Assembly: GCA_027600665.1 (NCBI GenBank)
Contig: JADGJL010000020.1
Coordinates: 1 to 64,000, forward strand
DNA: 64,000 nt
Reading direction: 5' to 3'
Source of the DNA: Irineochytrium annulatum
Taxonomy: Eukaryota > Chytridiomycota > Chytridiomycetes > Chytridiales > Chytridiaceae
Part shown: in pieces, positions 1 to 10,769 of the stretch
Layout of the letters: each line of letters starts with the position of its first letter
How positions within the stretch are numbered: the first letter of the stretch is position 1
Program-made: the position numbers and the translations under genes
The notes under the pieces: generated by a model
The model's database searches: none
The model's input: the letters and a program-made list of their open reading frames with translations, nothing else
What the model was told of the DNA's origin: nothing

Positions 1-1769
1 ATCAAGGCCTGCCGGCTCTTTCTAAACCTCCCATTCTTCATCGCCACCTCCAACAATTCCGGCGGCACCTGCTGCGCCGATTCCTCGAGGTTCCGCACCA
101 AGTCCCCTGCGAACTTGTCTTCGGCCTTCGTTATGAGCGTGTACGCCTTCCCCTTTTCGCCCGCGCGACCAGTTCGCCCGCATCGGTGAACGTGTGCGTC
201 GATGTCGCGGGCCACGTCGTAGTTGACCACCACCTTCACTGATTTGATGTCCAACCCTCGTCCAGCGACGTCAGTGCTAACCAGCACCTTCACCTTCTGG
301 GCTTTAAAGTCGTGTATGACCTTCTGCCGCTCGTTCTGCACCATGTCGCCGTGCAGAGCGCTGCAGTTGAACCCATGCTTCTGCAAATTCATGGCTAGCT
401 CGTCCACCCCGACTTTCCTCGATATAAAAACTACAACGCTCCCCTCTTGAACGAACTGCGGGAGCCTCGCTGTCAACCATCCCCACTTCCTCGTGTCGTC
501 GTCCAAAACCGCGACGATTTGCGTCACGTCGCTGTTGGCTTGGCCCGCGACTCCGACGGATATCCGGATGGGCTCCGTGAGGATGTCCCTCGCCAGGCTC
601 TCAACTCGCTTTTGGAACGTGGCACTAAATAGGAGCGTCTGACGATCAGGCCGGATGCCGTTGGCGATAGATCTGATCTGAGGCTCGAACCCGAAGTCGA
701 ACATCCTATCAGCCTCATCCAGGACTAGGAAGGACACGCGCCGCAAATTTGTTGCTTTCATTTTAATCATGTCGATCAGTCTCCCGGGGGTGGCGACCAG
801 GATGTCGATCGCGCCGAACCGGAGCTCCTTAAATTGATCCCCCTTGGACGCACCGCCGAACACGACGGCCGATTTCAGGCCAAGGGGTTTCGCGTACTTT
901 TTGGCCTCGGCATAGATCTGCTGCGCAAGCTCCCGCGTCGGTGCCAGTATCAAGCCTATCGGTCCGTCCGTCTTCTCCAACTCGGGCTGATCCAGCATAT
1001 GCGTGATCATTGGCCAGAGGAACGCCGCCGTCTTCCCCGAACCCGTCTTCGCGATCCCGATGATGTCTCGACCGCTTAGCGCAACGGGTATGGCCTGCTT
1101 CTGAATCCCCGTGGGTTCCGAGAACCCTTGCTTCGATATCACAGACAGCAGGACGTTGCCCAGCCCGAAGTGCGCGAACGACACGCACGGTTTGGCGACG
1201 TTGAAGCCCGACACGCGGATGTCGAGTTCGCGCCTTATCCGGAACGCGTCGTCCTCCGACATGGCCGCGATGTCTTTGTGCTCCTCGTACAGGTTCTTTT
1301 CGAACTCGATGTAGTCGACCTTTGAATGGTCGACCGCCGCCAGGGGCTCGATGTCGCGTTTCTTTCCCGATGCATCCTCCTCTACAGCGGCGCTAAACTT
1401 CTCCCTCTCGTCGATGGCACGCGCGGCGGCGTATACCTCCTCGTCCGAATCATCCCCCCGCATGACGGGCTCTGCCGTCCGTGACCCCACTTCCAGGCCC
1501 TGCTTCTTCATGTGGTTGATGTAGCTCTCAACATTATCCTCTTCCTCCAGATCGTCGCGTCTCGCCGTTGACTTTGGCGCGACCACCTGTCGTTGGACTT
1601 CAGTCGTAATGGTCGACATGAATGCGTCCAGTGGATCTTCCTCTTCGTCATCTGCACCTGCAGGCTTCGGCGGCGGCGCAGTGCGCGAGACGGCAAGCTC
1701 GAGGAGCCGCTTCTTCTTCGGCACCTCGCGCACATCGTCATCGTCCTCATCGTCGAAAGGCCTTCGCAT
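1..1769 (-). CDS. DDX42: DEAD-box RNA helicase, DDX42-like (C-terminus outside window)
   Basis: One uninterrupted reading frame of 589 codons that runs off the left edge, so the C-terminal tail is missing. The start is the ATG at 1767-1769, followed by an acidic stretch (DDEDDDD) and a lysine-rich patch. The helicase core is complete: Q-motif region with GIQKQAIP, motif I AKTGSGKT, PTRELA, ATPGR, DEAD box (DEADRMFDFGFEPQ), SAT, and HRCGRTGRAGEKG. The N-terminal DPLDAFM and the C-terminal FAGDLVRNLE segment resemble DDX42 (SF3B-associated spliceosomal helicase) more than Prp5/DDX46. A role in U2 snRNP and branch-site handling is inferred from the family. The gene is intronless in the visible part, unlike most neighbours, and is divergent from the guanylate kinase gene 65 bp away. 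Confidence 0.9.
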   Translation of the reverse strand, partial: MRRPFDDEDDDDVREVPKKKRLLELAVSRTAPPPKPAGADDEEEDPLDAFMSTITTEVQRQVVAPKSTARRDDLEEEDNVESYINHMKKQGLEVGSRTAEPVMRGDDSDEEVYAAARAIDEREKFSAAVEEDASGKKRDIEPLAAVDHSKVDYIEFEKNLYEEHKDIAAMSEDDAFRIRRELDIRVSGFNVAKPCVSFAHFGLGNVLLSVISKQGFSEPTGIQKQAIPVALSGRDIIGIAKTGSGKTAAFLWPMITHMLDQPELEKTDGPIGLILAPTRELAQQIYAEAKKYAKPLGLKSAVVFGGASKGDQFKELRFGAIDILVATPGRLIDMIKMKATNLRRVSFLVLDEADRMFDFGFEPQIRSIANGIRPDRQTLLFSATFQKRVESLARDILTEPIRISVGVAGQANSDVTQIVAVLDDDTRKWGWLTARLPQFVQEGSVVVFISRKVGVDELAMNLQKHGFNCSALHGDMVQNERQKVIHDFKAQKVKVLVSTDVAGRGLDIKSVKVVVNYDVARDIDAHVHRCGRTGRAGEKGKAYTLITKAEDKFAGDLVRNLEESAQQVPPELLEVAMKNGRFRKSRQAL

Positions 1770-1834
1770 GATTTAAACCTGTTAACGACCTTTCAAGCCG
1801 CCTCTTCGACAGTGTTTGACGGTCAGTGAGTGAG
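1770..1834. promoter_or_regulatory. 65-bp shared divergent promoter region
   Basis: The start codons of the helicase (-) and guanylate kinase (+) genes are only 65 bp apart. Both 5' UTRs and both core promoters must lie in or extend beyond this gap. No TATA element is evident. That it acts as a bidirectional promoter is an inference from spacing. Confidence 0.5.
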
Positions 1835-2703
1835 ATGTCTGCATTCGCTCTCGTCATCTCAGGCCCCAGTGGTGTTGGGAAGAGCACGCTCTTGACAAGG
1901 CTCTTTAGGTAAAAACGGATCATAGTTGACTTATGTTAACTTACCAAAGCAAATACCCCGCATCGTTCGGGTTCTCTGTCTCACACACCACCAGATCGCC
2001 TCGGCCTGGGGAAGAGGATGGGAAAGCCTACCACTTTGTGACCAGGTTTGTTCTTTACAGGGTTAGCAGCGCGGTTAGATAAACATTTGAAAGGAAGAGA
2101 GGCTTTCGAGAAGCTGCTAAAGGAGAATGCCTTCATTGAACACGCCGAGTTCTCGGGGAACTTGTACGGGACGAGCGTCATGACGGTGAAGGCCGTTCAG
2201 GACCAACATAAGATTTGCGTGTTGGACGTGGAAATGAATGGGTGGGGTCTCCCTTCGAGTTTGTTCATAACACAGTGTTTCAGCGTGAAGAGCATCAAGA
2301 GGGCCGGTTTGGCTGCCAAATTCGTGTTTATCCGGCCTCCATCCATTCTGGTTCGTTTTGAGTTGAGGTTGTGGCCGTGGGCAGGTATGCTAACGCTTTC
2401 CAGGATTTGGAAAGCCGGCTGAAAGGAAGGGGCACAGAAACCGAGGACTCACTGCGGAAGAGGTATATGATTCGCTTCGATTGCTACGAGATGATAACTT
2501 TGGGTGGTAGACTCGCTGCCGCGCAATCTGAGCTCGATTTTGCGGATACGGGTGCACACGACATTAATATCGTGAATGGAGCCGACCCGGAGGAGGCATT
2601 CACGCAGCTGGATGCATACGTTGTAAGCGTGTGGCCGCAGGTTGTGGCGGCAGCGGCACCGCCTGTATCTGAAAAGAAGAGCAAGACTTGTACGGTTGTT
2701 TGA
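1835..2703 (+). CDS. GUK1: Guanylate kinase with C-terminal CaaX-type tail
   Basis: Five exons: 1835-1908, 1950-2045, 2098-2241, 2284-2350, 2404-2703, giving 226 residues. The enzyme phosphorylates GMP to GDP with ATP. The P-loop GPSGVGKST is near residue 10, followed by [11 protein letters not shown] (GMP-binding loop), [10 protein letters not shown] and FIRPPS, all typical of the family. Introns are 41-53 nt with GT-AG ends. The protein is longer than the usual 190-200 residues: after the expected C-terminus there is an alanine/proline linker and a basic tail ending KKSKTCTVV. The last four residues (C-T-V-V) fit the CaaX prenylation pattern, so membrane attachment is possible. That last point is inference. 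Confidence 0.93.
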
Positions 2704-2903
2704 TGTTTCTGAGTTCACTGCGCCCCATGTTTGTTCATGTTTTCCTTTCCCGCACGTTAGCATCGGCAATCACTGCGACTACAACCAGCTGAGATTCCTG
2801 TTTAATGCAACGGGGACGGAGGAACACTCAGACACATAGATAGAGAGGGAGTTGAGGCACATATTACAACACGTTTATACACGCATAAATATACATGAAG
2901 GTA

Positions 2904-3460
2904 TTACTTTACGTCGTCTCCGAAAAGTTTCTGGACCCGCTTCAACACTGAGTCTAAACGGTTGTCAACCGCAAGCCAGCACGTTCATGCGCAACAAACC
3001 TTTCGTCGGGTCGTACGGGTGATCTTTCGAAGGGATCTCGAGCACGGTGGGGAACGCAGAATCATATTCGTCGATCAGAGACCGGATATCTTCCGCAACC
3101 TTGGAATCATTAATATACGACTGCATCGCAGAAACGTAAAACCCACATGCTGGTTTATCAGAATGATTCCAACATCCTTCCGCTTCGTGAACTCCGTAAA
3201 ACTTTCCTCAATTTTGGGCAAGGGCGTTTCTGCGACACGAGGTTAATTAAAGACCACGGCCGCGCCCAAAACAGGCCTACTTGAGTCCACGACGAGAAAA
3301 TTCGACTTCTGCTTAGAGTCGATGTGGCCGACTCCGGCGAGCAGCAGCCCCGTGACTGTGTCCTTCATCAATATTTCAGCAGTGGCTCAAGCACTCGGCT
3401 AGGGCAGTGAAAACTAACCTCGTCACCAATCACAGCGATAAGAGAGCGCAGATTCGCCAT
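2904..3460 (-). CDS. VMA7: V-type ATPase subunit F (Vma7)
   Basis: Five exons read right to left: 3419-3460, 3281-3362, 3147-3229, 3000-3099, 2904-2953; 118 residues, the normal length for subunit F. The start [14 protein letters not shown] is followed by [34 protein letters not shown] and a C-terminal [13 protein letters not shown], all hallmark segments of this V1 central-stalk subunit. The subunit links rotation of the stalk to proton pumping at vacuole and endosome membranes. The 47-nt intron at 3100-3146 was chosen over a 26-nt alternative because it restores the conserved INQHVAEDIR junction. The gene converges with guanylate kinase, with 200 bp between the stop codons. Confidence 0.93.
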
Positions 3461-3601
3461 ATTGAATCGGTCAACTGAAGCCCACAGCACTTGGTGGCTT
3501 GAACGCGATCTGCAGTGTGAACCGAAGTCCGACAGCATTGCACAAGACATGGCCCTAACCGTGATAACTACCTCGCGGCAGCCTTTGCTGCAAAGACTGA
3601 T

Positions 3602-3902
3602 ATGCAATACTTAAAGAAGTGGAAGTTACTCCAGACACCATCAATACTTGCGCAGACCGCGTGCCAAAGATGTCATACACAACAGACACAACAGACACAA
3701 CAGGAACCGCCTTAACGGGCTCGTTGTGCAGTGGCCGTTTGCGCTGAAGCATTGGAAGCTGAGGCAGCTTGAGCGCTCTTTCCGTCAGTGGCTGGAGATT
3801 GTGAGAGTGATCGATAAGGAGGTTCAGCTGAACGGGGAATTCAACGTCGAATGCGTGAGAGTACAGCGGGCGACGCTAATTGGGCTGATATTTGCGCTCT
3901 GA
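3602..3902 (+). CDS. Weak candidate gene, function unknown
   Basis: A possible two-exon model, 3602-3618 joined to 3656-3902, gives 87 residues. It contains a run of HNR repeats encoded by a short tandem repeat (period 9 nt, about 3676-3703), then a segment rich in tryptophan, leucine and charged residues. I recognise no family. The opposite strand also has an open frame here, with HAFDVEFPVQLNLL, so the coding strand is uncertain. Transcript data would be needed to accept either. Confidence 0.2.
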
Positions 3903-4690
3903 AAGAGAATGCCTTGGACGACAGTGAGCCGGTTCGAGCGCGCATGAGGCTATGATGGTTTCCGCGCGACATGGCGGCGAAGGGAGGTTGAGGCCGATAC
4001 TTTACGGGATATCGAATGTTCCTGCTGCGTTCCTTAGTTATGTTGGTAAGCTCACAGAGTCATAAAAGCGAGTTTGATCGTAGATAGCATTGGTCAGAAG
4101 CATGCGTCCATCACGCGATTCGTGTAAGGAGTAAGGGTTGGAATCAGCTCGGAATGCCATGTTTCTGCGTTGCGTTGTCGAACAGTGGATAAGCACAACA
4201 TCGGAGCCCGTGGAAGTCGCAGCAGCTGATGCGTGCACATCGATATTGCAGCGGTGCTTCATGCAGAAGATCGCGCCTACGTTGGAGTCCGCGTACAGTA
4301 GCAACTATAATTTGCATTCGCAGCCTGAGGAGGTTGGAAAAACCATCTATCTCTATAATTTCCAGATTAAAATTGGAAACTATCCTGTCATGACGCCTGA
4401 TATTCCAGTAGCCGAATGCCAAGAGGTGGTTTTATTCTCAAAGCGTAAAAGAATACATTTTCCGAGTCAGATGTATACGTTGTATTTTTATTGCTGTGCA
4501 CCGCGTTCGGCAATTCCTTTTGCTGGGAATCAGCCATATTGTTGCATTGTAAGAGTTTTCCACCATGAACAAGAAAATTAAGATGACGATGCTAAAGACG
4601 TTTTAGAACCCCGCAGCAGCCATGGACCGCTGTCGTAGTAGCATGGACCGTGCTGCCTGCGTAAGGCGTGCGCGCTCAGCCACTAGTCGC
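3903..4690. other. Unresolved region, possible small intron-rich gene
   Basis: No recognised gene. On the plus strand an ATG near 3952 opens a frame ending LSYVG at a GTAAGC donor near 4045. A second open segment (about 4130-4581) contains NAMFLRCVVEQ and SEPVEV, which could be OB-fold strands of a small protein such as RPA14. I could not join these convincingly, and the tail resembles nothing I know. It may equally be untranslated sequence. Confidence 0.2.
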
Positions 4691-4763
4691 TTAGAATATG
4701 ATGAACGGGACGCTGATCTGCAGATGAAGATGAAGATGAAGGTAACCGAGTTCATAAGCAGCG

Positions 4764-5015
4764 ATGGTTAAACAATTTCCTCTCAACACCGTGCCCTTCC
4801 CCAAGAACGTGATACAATATCCTCTCAACACCATGCCCTTCCCCAAAAACGTTATCACCGGCGAGCGGAAGAAGGCCGACGAGCCACTTGTCGAGAAGGC
4901 GAAAGGTTCGAGCGAGGGCAACCACCCCAAGAACGACAGCCAGCCCAAGGTCCCTGTCAAGATCAAGAAGGCTCCCATCCTCATGGGCAGCACCCGGGCT
5001 GCTGGCCTGTTGTGA
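4764..5015 (+). CDS. Small lysine-rich protein with tandem 14-residue repeat
   Basis: An 83-residue open frame. The first part is two tandem copies of a 14-residue unit with consensus Q(F/Y)PLNT(V/M)PFPKNVI. The rest is rich in lysine, glutamate, proline and serine. The two 42-nt copies differ at five positions, three of them silent, which suggests the peptide is under selection. A possible extra upstream exon begins at ATG 4621 and ends in an MKMKMK run before a GTAACC donor at 4741; joining it would remove the first repeat. No homologous family is recognised. Confidence 0.4.
   Translation: MVKQFPLNTVPFPKNVIQYPLNTMPFPKNVITGERKKADEPLVEKAKGSSEGNHPKNDSQPKVPVKIKKAPILMGSTRAAGLL
4771..4854 (+). 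repeat. Two tandem 42-nt coding repeats
   Basis: Two adjacent 42-nt units encode QFPLNTVPFPKNVI and QYPLNTMPFPKNVI. Thirty-seven of 42 positions are identical. Confidence 0.8.
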
Positions 5016-5353
5016 CAGCAACTCCCGCCAGACTCTCATCCTACCATCCTTGTCTCGGGCAAGTGCAGTGGGACCTACCCGCGAGAGCGAGAGCGGACGT
5101 AGCCCATAACATAATCCCCACGTACATAACCCCCCATTCTCCGCATATCCTTTCGTAAAGAAACTTAACTTTGTGAAAGAAACACAATTTCGTGAGAAGA
5201 AACACTTCAGATCTCATGCAAATCATCCCAATCCCGTCATGTACGTGAATCCCTTACCGCATTAAGCGCGGTGCCTTCGACCATCCTGTCTGTCCAGTGC
5301 GGCTTGGGGCCGTGAAGACCAGACGTGCATGCTTTTAGCTCCTTTCCACTTTC

Positions 5354-6418
5354 ATGTCGTCATTTTTCTTTACAACTCCATCAATGACCAGCGACGGGAG
5401 GCCTGCAAAGCGCCCACACGTTCAGTCAGACTCCTACTCGACCACGGACAGCCTCGTACGCTCGGAGGACCCGGAGCATCCCGTAAGCAGCCATGATCTC
5501 ACGATCTCGGGTTCTTTCTGAACAATTTGAAGGCAAACCTGATTCCAGAGCTATGTCGCCTGATGTACACTGTGGGCTGGGTTACTGGGACTGGGTACGT
5601 GCTCGATGTCGCTCCTTAGGCACTAACCTTTTGCATATCAGCGGCGGCATTACTGTTAAGAAGGAGTAGGCCGACTTGGTGTGAAGTTGTTTTGACGGAT
5701 CAATTCAGTGACCTTATCTACCTGGCGCCGTCCGGCGTCCAAAAGGAGCGGATAAAACCCGAGGATCTCTTCGTCGTCACGCCCGCGCAGGAGGTGGTCC
5801 GTGCCCCACCTACCGCGACGGGCTGGAAGATGTCGCAATGCACGCCCTTGTTTTTTAATGCGTACAACGCTCGCGGAGCTGGCGCTTGCATCCACACGCA
5901 CTCGCAGAACGCGGTCATGGCAACGCTGCTGTGGCCGGGGGACATATTTACAATAACGCACCAGGAGATGATTAAGGGGATCCGCATTGGGAGCACTAAG
6001 GAGTCGTTGAAGTATTACAACACGTTGGTTGTGCCCATTATTGAGAATACGGCGGAGGAGGAGGATTTAAAGGATAGGATGCGCGAGGTAACGCAGTTGG
6101 TTGTTGAGATGTCCTAATAAATGCAGGCGATGGAGAAGCATCCAAACACCAACGCCGTCCTCGTGAGGTTTGCAATAATTTATTCTACAATATATGCTAA
6201 TTTGCTCCTCAGGCGCCACGGTGTCTACGTCTGGGGAGAGTCATGGCAAAAAGGTTTGATCCTACAACATCTCTATGTGAATACTAAATACAGAGTTATA
6301 AGCCAAGTCTATGACCGAGTGCTACGACTACTTGTTTGAGATCGCCGTGAAAATGAAGTCCCTCGGGATGGATCCGGGCCATGTCCCGAGCGATTCGGAG
6401 TACAGGCACTTGTGTTAA
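5354..6418 (+). CDS. MDE1: Methylthioribulose-1-phosphate dehydratase (class II aldolase family)
   Basis: Seven exons: 5354-5482, 5533-5594, 5642-5665, 5709-6087, 6127-6167, 6213-6253, 6303-6418; 263 residues. The enzyme of the methionine salvage pathway converts 5-methylthioribulose-1-phosphate to the diketo form in the cytosol. Family signatures are present in order: [28 protein letters not shown], the zinc-binding [14 protein letters not shown], the catalytic-glutamate loop HQEMIKG, and [12 protein letters not shown] with the third zinc histidine. In-frame stops at 5666 and 6115-6120 lie inside introns. A second in-frame ATG at 5384 is an equally plausible start. The gene is convergent with the dynein light chain gene, stop codons 32 bp apart. 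Confidence 0.93.
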
Positions 6419-6450
6419 GCAGTGCAAGCGTGAAGCCCCGTTCCCGTTTC

Positions 6451-6996
6451 TCAGTAGTAGTAGATGCCAAAAGCGACAGCAACGCAGAAGAGGGATTCCT
6501 GATGAACGTTTTGAGTCAATTACCTATTCTCCTGGTATGCACGTACACTTAAAAATACGTCTTGCGCCATATTATCTGAATCCGCATCCCACAAGCACCG
6601 GCACCCAATTCTTCGCATAGTAAGCACCCTGCACAAAAGAGAGAGAGAGCACTTACTTGACGCCTTCGCCCCTCATTTCACCGATAATGACATTCACTAC
6701 ATACTTATATCGCTTCAAGTCCAGCTCTGCGCAGGAAGTCAGCGTATGGTTTCAAACAAATAATCCCGACCTTTCAGTTGTCTCTTGATCTCATCCGCTA
6801 TTTCCCTTGAGAGTTGCGACGACGTCTCTGGTTGGTACACGACACCCTTTAGCTTGTCATTCAGGATTTGATTGATCAGCTTCGTAACGACCAGTGGCCG
6901 GAATCTGAGTACTGTAAGCCCAGGTAGAGAGAACACGGCGTACTTTTCCTTGAAGTTGGGCCGTAGCGTCGTTGCCGTGGACGCTCCAGTCGACAT
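6451..6996 (-). CDS. DYNLT2B: Tctex1-type dynein light chain, DYNLT2B (TCTEX1D2)-like
   Basis: Four exons read right to left: 6771-6996, 6657-6726, 6547-6610, 6451-6498; 135 residues. The C-terminal fold is characteristic: ADEIKRQLK, LKRYKYVVNVIIGEMRGEGV, CLWDADSDNMA, and the end ESLFCVAVAFGIYYY. The fuller match is to DYNLT2B, a light chain of the intraflagellar-transport dynein-2 motor, rather than cytoplasmic DYNLT1. Dynein-2 occurs only in organisms with cilia, so this supports a flagellated host. The gene is divergent from the glucosidase I gene, 76 bp between start codons. Confidence 0.88.
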
Positions 6997-7072
6997 CTGG
7001 CGGAGCTGATCCAGGGCGGCTTGGAAATGGGTCGAAAGACACGAGGATTAAGACGTACACCCCATCTCGCTG
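6997..7072. promoter_or_regulatory. 76-bp shared divergent promoter region
   Basis: Only 76 bp separate the start codons of the dynein light chain (-) and glucosidase I (+) genes. No defined element is recognisable; a shared promoter is inferred from spacing. Confidence 0.45.
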
Positions 7073-10000
7073 ATGTTGCAACAACGGGTCTCGGTGCTGC
7101 GAATGACCGCGACGCTGATCATCCTCGCTCTAGCCGGGGTCGCGCAAGCGACGCCTATCGCCGCCAACGAGTCTCTTTTCTGGGGCACCTACCGCCCAAA
7201 CCTCTATTTCGGAACCCGGACGCGATCCGTGGACCCGGTCCTGACGGGCCTCATGTGGCACGGGGTCGCCGATTACGCCGGCTTCAGAGGTGCGGAGGGA
7301 AACCGCGCGCGCAAAGGATACGTACTCACGTGCTGAAAGACATTAGGCACACGTGCGAGCAGGGGGAGATTGGGCCGTATGGGTGGGGGAAGCATGACGG
7401 GCGGCGGTATGGCTCGCAGACGTTGAGTGATCCGAAGAACAATGTCACGATCAGGACGGAGTTCCTGAAAACGCCGGGTGGATCACATGGTTGGTAAAAT
7501 GCGGATCTCACCGTCCCTTAACTTCTGGGTCGTGTGCATAGGGGGCGATTGGAGCGTCAGGATAAGCGGGGAGAGTATCGACGGAAGAGGTTTCGTGGAC
7601 TCGGAGCGAACCTATGCTTACGTGTGAATAGCATCAGACATTATGTTGTATTTCTATGTTGGGCTCGATGGGGCAGGAGAGCTTTCACTGCGAAATAAGC
7701 CGACGTATGAGGTATTAGATGATTGATGTTATCAACTTACGCTGTAGGGCATTCCGGGCACCGTCTTCTTAGATGGAGCCACAGTTTCGCTTGGGGAATT
7801 CGCCTTTATTGTTGAAGAGAGTATGGCGAGAACCTTCCTTCCTTTGTTAACAGACGAAGGCAGCGACAATCAGGCGCCGCCGTCATCGAAGCTTCCTAGT
7901 GTCTTGCAACCCCCAAACCTTGCGAAAGTTCAGTTCACTGCTTTTAACATGCCCGCCGGGCAAGTGTGGCAAGTGAAAAGTAAGAACTTTGTTCAAAGGT
8001 AATTGCAATTGACTTTTTCGGCCTTCAGAGAAGCTCCAAGAGAAAATACTACAGAGCGCACAGGCCCACGCCCGCTCTTTCACATACCCGACGCCTTCGC
8101 CGGCGCAGATTTTCTCTCTATCGGGGAACGTTGACGAGTTCTCGAACGTGTACGTGTTCCAAAAGGCTTTTCGTGCTCCCTTTGAGGTGCGGAGGCAAAA
8201 TAGCCCTTGCTCGTCGTTGATGTGTGACAGATTGACGTCGCTTTCTTATCGAAATCAGCCCATAGCACGGTAGACGAGGCGACAGGTACTGTCGCGTAAT
8301 TGAAGCTCGTTCTCAAGAGTGTTAGCCAAAAACGCCGTCGGTGAAGCGTTTACCGAGCAGTTGGCCGCTGCTGAGAAGTCGTTTGATCAAAGATTTGAGA
8401 CTACCTATGGCCTCAAGGCAAAGAATTATGACAAAAAGCACATCGATATGGCGAAATACATGGTCAGCAACATGGTCGGCGGTATGGGGTTGGTATATGA
8501 ACGTCCTTATCTGCGCCTTCCACCGTCTCATTGTGCGCAAGATATTTCCACGGCCACAACATCATAGACCGAGCGCTGGAGGATATCGTTGCGAATAGCA
8601 TCGTTGATCTCATGGATGATATCGTCGTAGAAGAGGAGGACGATTATTTCGGAGGTTCTAGTGACGACCCTCAGGAGCAAGTTAAGCCTAACCCGCAAAT
8701 TGAGGGACCGTGGAGCCTCTTTACTGCGGTCCCTTCCCGGTCGTTTTTTCCACGTGGTTTCTTATGGTAGGTTGTAGGTTGAGAGAAGATTCGTTACCGT
8801 CATTTCAGGGACGAGGGTTTCCACCAGCTTCTTATTGGGTCATGGGACAACGACATGAGCCTGGACGTTATCAAGCACTGGGCGGATCTAATTGACTCGA
8901 AGGGATGGGTTGCTCGAGAACAGATTTTAGGTGAAGAGGCGCACAGCAAGGTAGCACCGGACTTCCGCAATCTTGTCCTTACTCTGGTACAGGTGCCAAA
9001 GGAATTCCAAACACAGTATTCGCATTTTGGCAACCCGCCTATGCTGCTGATGTCGCTGATGTCGTTCATCAAGCGCTCCCGGTCCCTGCCTAGCGGGCTC
9101 ACCTTTGACAGCGGTATTATTTCGCCGAGATAAATTTCAACTGATAGTTTGCGCAGACGATTTGATGGGGTCGATCGCGAACTCCGACAACGTGGACCTC
9201 TTCGCAAAAAGGCATTTGTTGAGTCCTCATCTCACCACGGAGTATTTGAGATCTGTATACGAGAAGTTCAAGGCGCAATACTACTGGTTCCGGGCGACGC
9301 AGTGGGGTGAGATTGAAGAGTGGGGCAGAACGAGCCGGAGTAAGGAGGCATACCGGTGGCGAGGGCGGACTGAGCGCCATACGTTGACCTCAGGTAAAGC
9401 GGGTATCAATGTGTTCTTAACGGTGTGCAGGACTTGATGACTACCCCAGAGGCCATCCTCCATCTCCGGGCGAGCTCCACGTTGATCTACTGTCGTGGGT
9501 GGCTTTCATGGCAAACTCTTTAAGCACGATTGCCGAGGAGATAGATCTGGAAAACGACGCGTTGGAATATCGCCAGCACTTTGAGGACATGTTATTGAGT
9601 CTCGAAGGTTCGTTTGGTCGTGGAGGCAACGTCGCTGATGTCAAAATAATCAGATATTCATTGGAACGATAACGAGAAGCTGTACTGCGATGCTGCTGTA
9701 GACCAGTCCGGCAACTCGTACCAACCAATCCATCCCGGCTATTTGAGCCTCTTCCCATTCGTTCTCGGCTTGGTACCGGAAGCGTCGCCAAAAGTTAAAT
9801 ACTTTTTGGCCCTAATTAAAGATGACTCCCATTTGTGGACACCTTACGGGCTCCGGTCTCTATCCAAATCGGACCCTTTCTATGCGACCGACGAGAATTA
9901 CTGGCGTGGCCCCATCTGGATCAACATCAACTACCTAGTTCTTTCGACCTTGCATAAATACAAATCCGGAGACGGGCCGTATAAAGCTGAAGCCGAGATG

Positions 10001-10208
10001 ATTTACAACGAGTTGCGAACCAATTTGGTGAAAAACGTGTTTAAGGTAAAGTATTGGCGCGTTCATCAGCTTTTAACGAGTTCAGGAGTACAAGGCCACA
10101 GGGTTCGTGTGGGAACAGTATTCCCCAACCGACGGCAAAGGCAGACGCTCACACCCCTTCACGGGATGGACAGCACTAATTACTCTCATAATGGCGGAAA
10201 TTTTTTGA
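7073..10208 (+). CDS. MOGS: Mannosyl-oligosaccharide glucosidase (glucosidase I, GH63)
   Basis: Fifteen exons: 7073-7289, 7340-7489, 7542-7589, 7632-7711, 7748-7820, 7854-7979, 8039-8186, 8231-8285, 8326-8488, 8542-8766, 8809-9113, 9157-9393, 9431-9607, 9654-10045, 10086-10208. This ER enzyme removes the outermost glucose from newly attached N-glycans. A hydrophobic N-terminal segment fits the membrane anchor or signal. Family segments are seen throughout: ESLFWGTYRPNLYFG, LMWHGVADY, EGFHQLLIGSWDNDMSL, KEAYRWRGRTERHTLTSGLDDYPRG, NYWRGPIWININYL, and TGFVWEQY near the end. An ATG at 7103 is an alternative start. The yeast name is CWH41. Confidence 0.93.
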
Positions 10209-10321
10209 CTTGATAAGACTGATACCACTAATAGCGCTCAAACGGCTGCATAACCTTTGTATTTTAAACAATGATACAATAAATGATGTCACGGTCTGTA
10301 GAGTTAAGGACTTGTTGACGG

Positions 10322-10769
10322 TTATGTGAAAGGGTTGGCAATGCTCTCGGCTGGTGGTGAAATCAAAATCAGAGTCGTTCCACGGCAAACGACCAAGCCC
10401 AACTGCCGCTTGCCCACTTCCGTGCTGTTGTCGCCATCGCCTAAGAAACGCATTAGTGCATGCATTCGCCTTTACGCAGGTAACCAACCGGAAAACAAAA
10501 CCTCCTCTGTACTATCCAACACAAGATTCATCAGCGGGTCGAACCCTTTCAGCGTGCCCGTGACTAAGAAAAAGCATTAGAACTTCTACGAGCACGCCAT
10601 TCCGCCCACCCTCGCGTCCACCGGCGAACTTGACGCTAATCCGCTTGTCCATGTATTTCGACAAGTCCAGGATCGACTCCTTCTTCCCGCCGGAGTTCCC
10701 CTGGTGCCCGCCGCCCCTCTGGGTGCCGCCGCCGCGCCCCTTGCCGCCTCCTCGCTTGCCGTCTGACAT
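10322..10769 (-). CDS. LSM7: U6 snRNA-associated Sm-like protein LSm7
   Basis: Three exons read right to left: 10610-10769, 10489-10563, 10322-10440; 117 residues. It is a subunit of the Lsm1-7 (mRNA decay) and Lsm2-8 (U6 snRNP) rings. The glycine-rich N-terminal tail leads into SILDLSKYMDKRISVKFAGGREVTGTLKGFD (Sm motif 1) and LGLVVCRGTTLILI (Sm motif 2). The downstream intron at 10441-10488 was placed to give a loop of normal length between the two motifs; a donor 34 nt further upstream is possible. Divergent from Elp1 with 51 bp between starts. Confidence 0.93.

Noticed and set aside
3121..3146. A 26-nt intron in V-ATPase subunit F
   Set aside because: A 47-nt intron (3100-3146) with another acceptor gives a better fit to the conserved protein and to local intron sizes.
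5642..6126. Apparent frameshift and in-frame stops in the dehydratase gene
   Set aside because: Both disappear when short introns (5666-5708 and 6088-6126) are removed; the joined protein follows the family exactly, so this is not a pseudogene.
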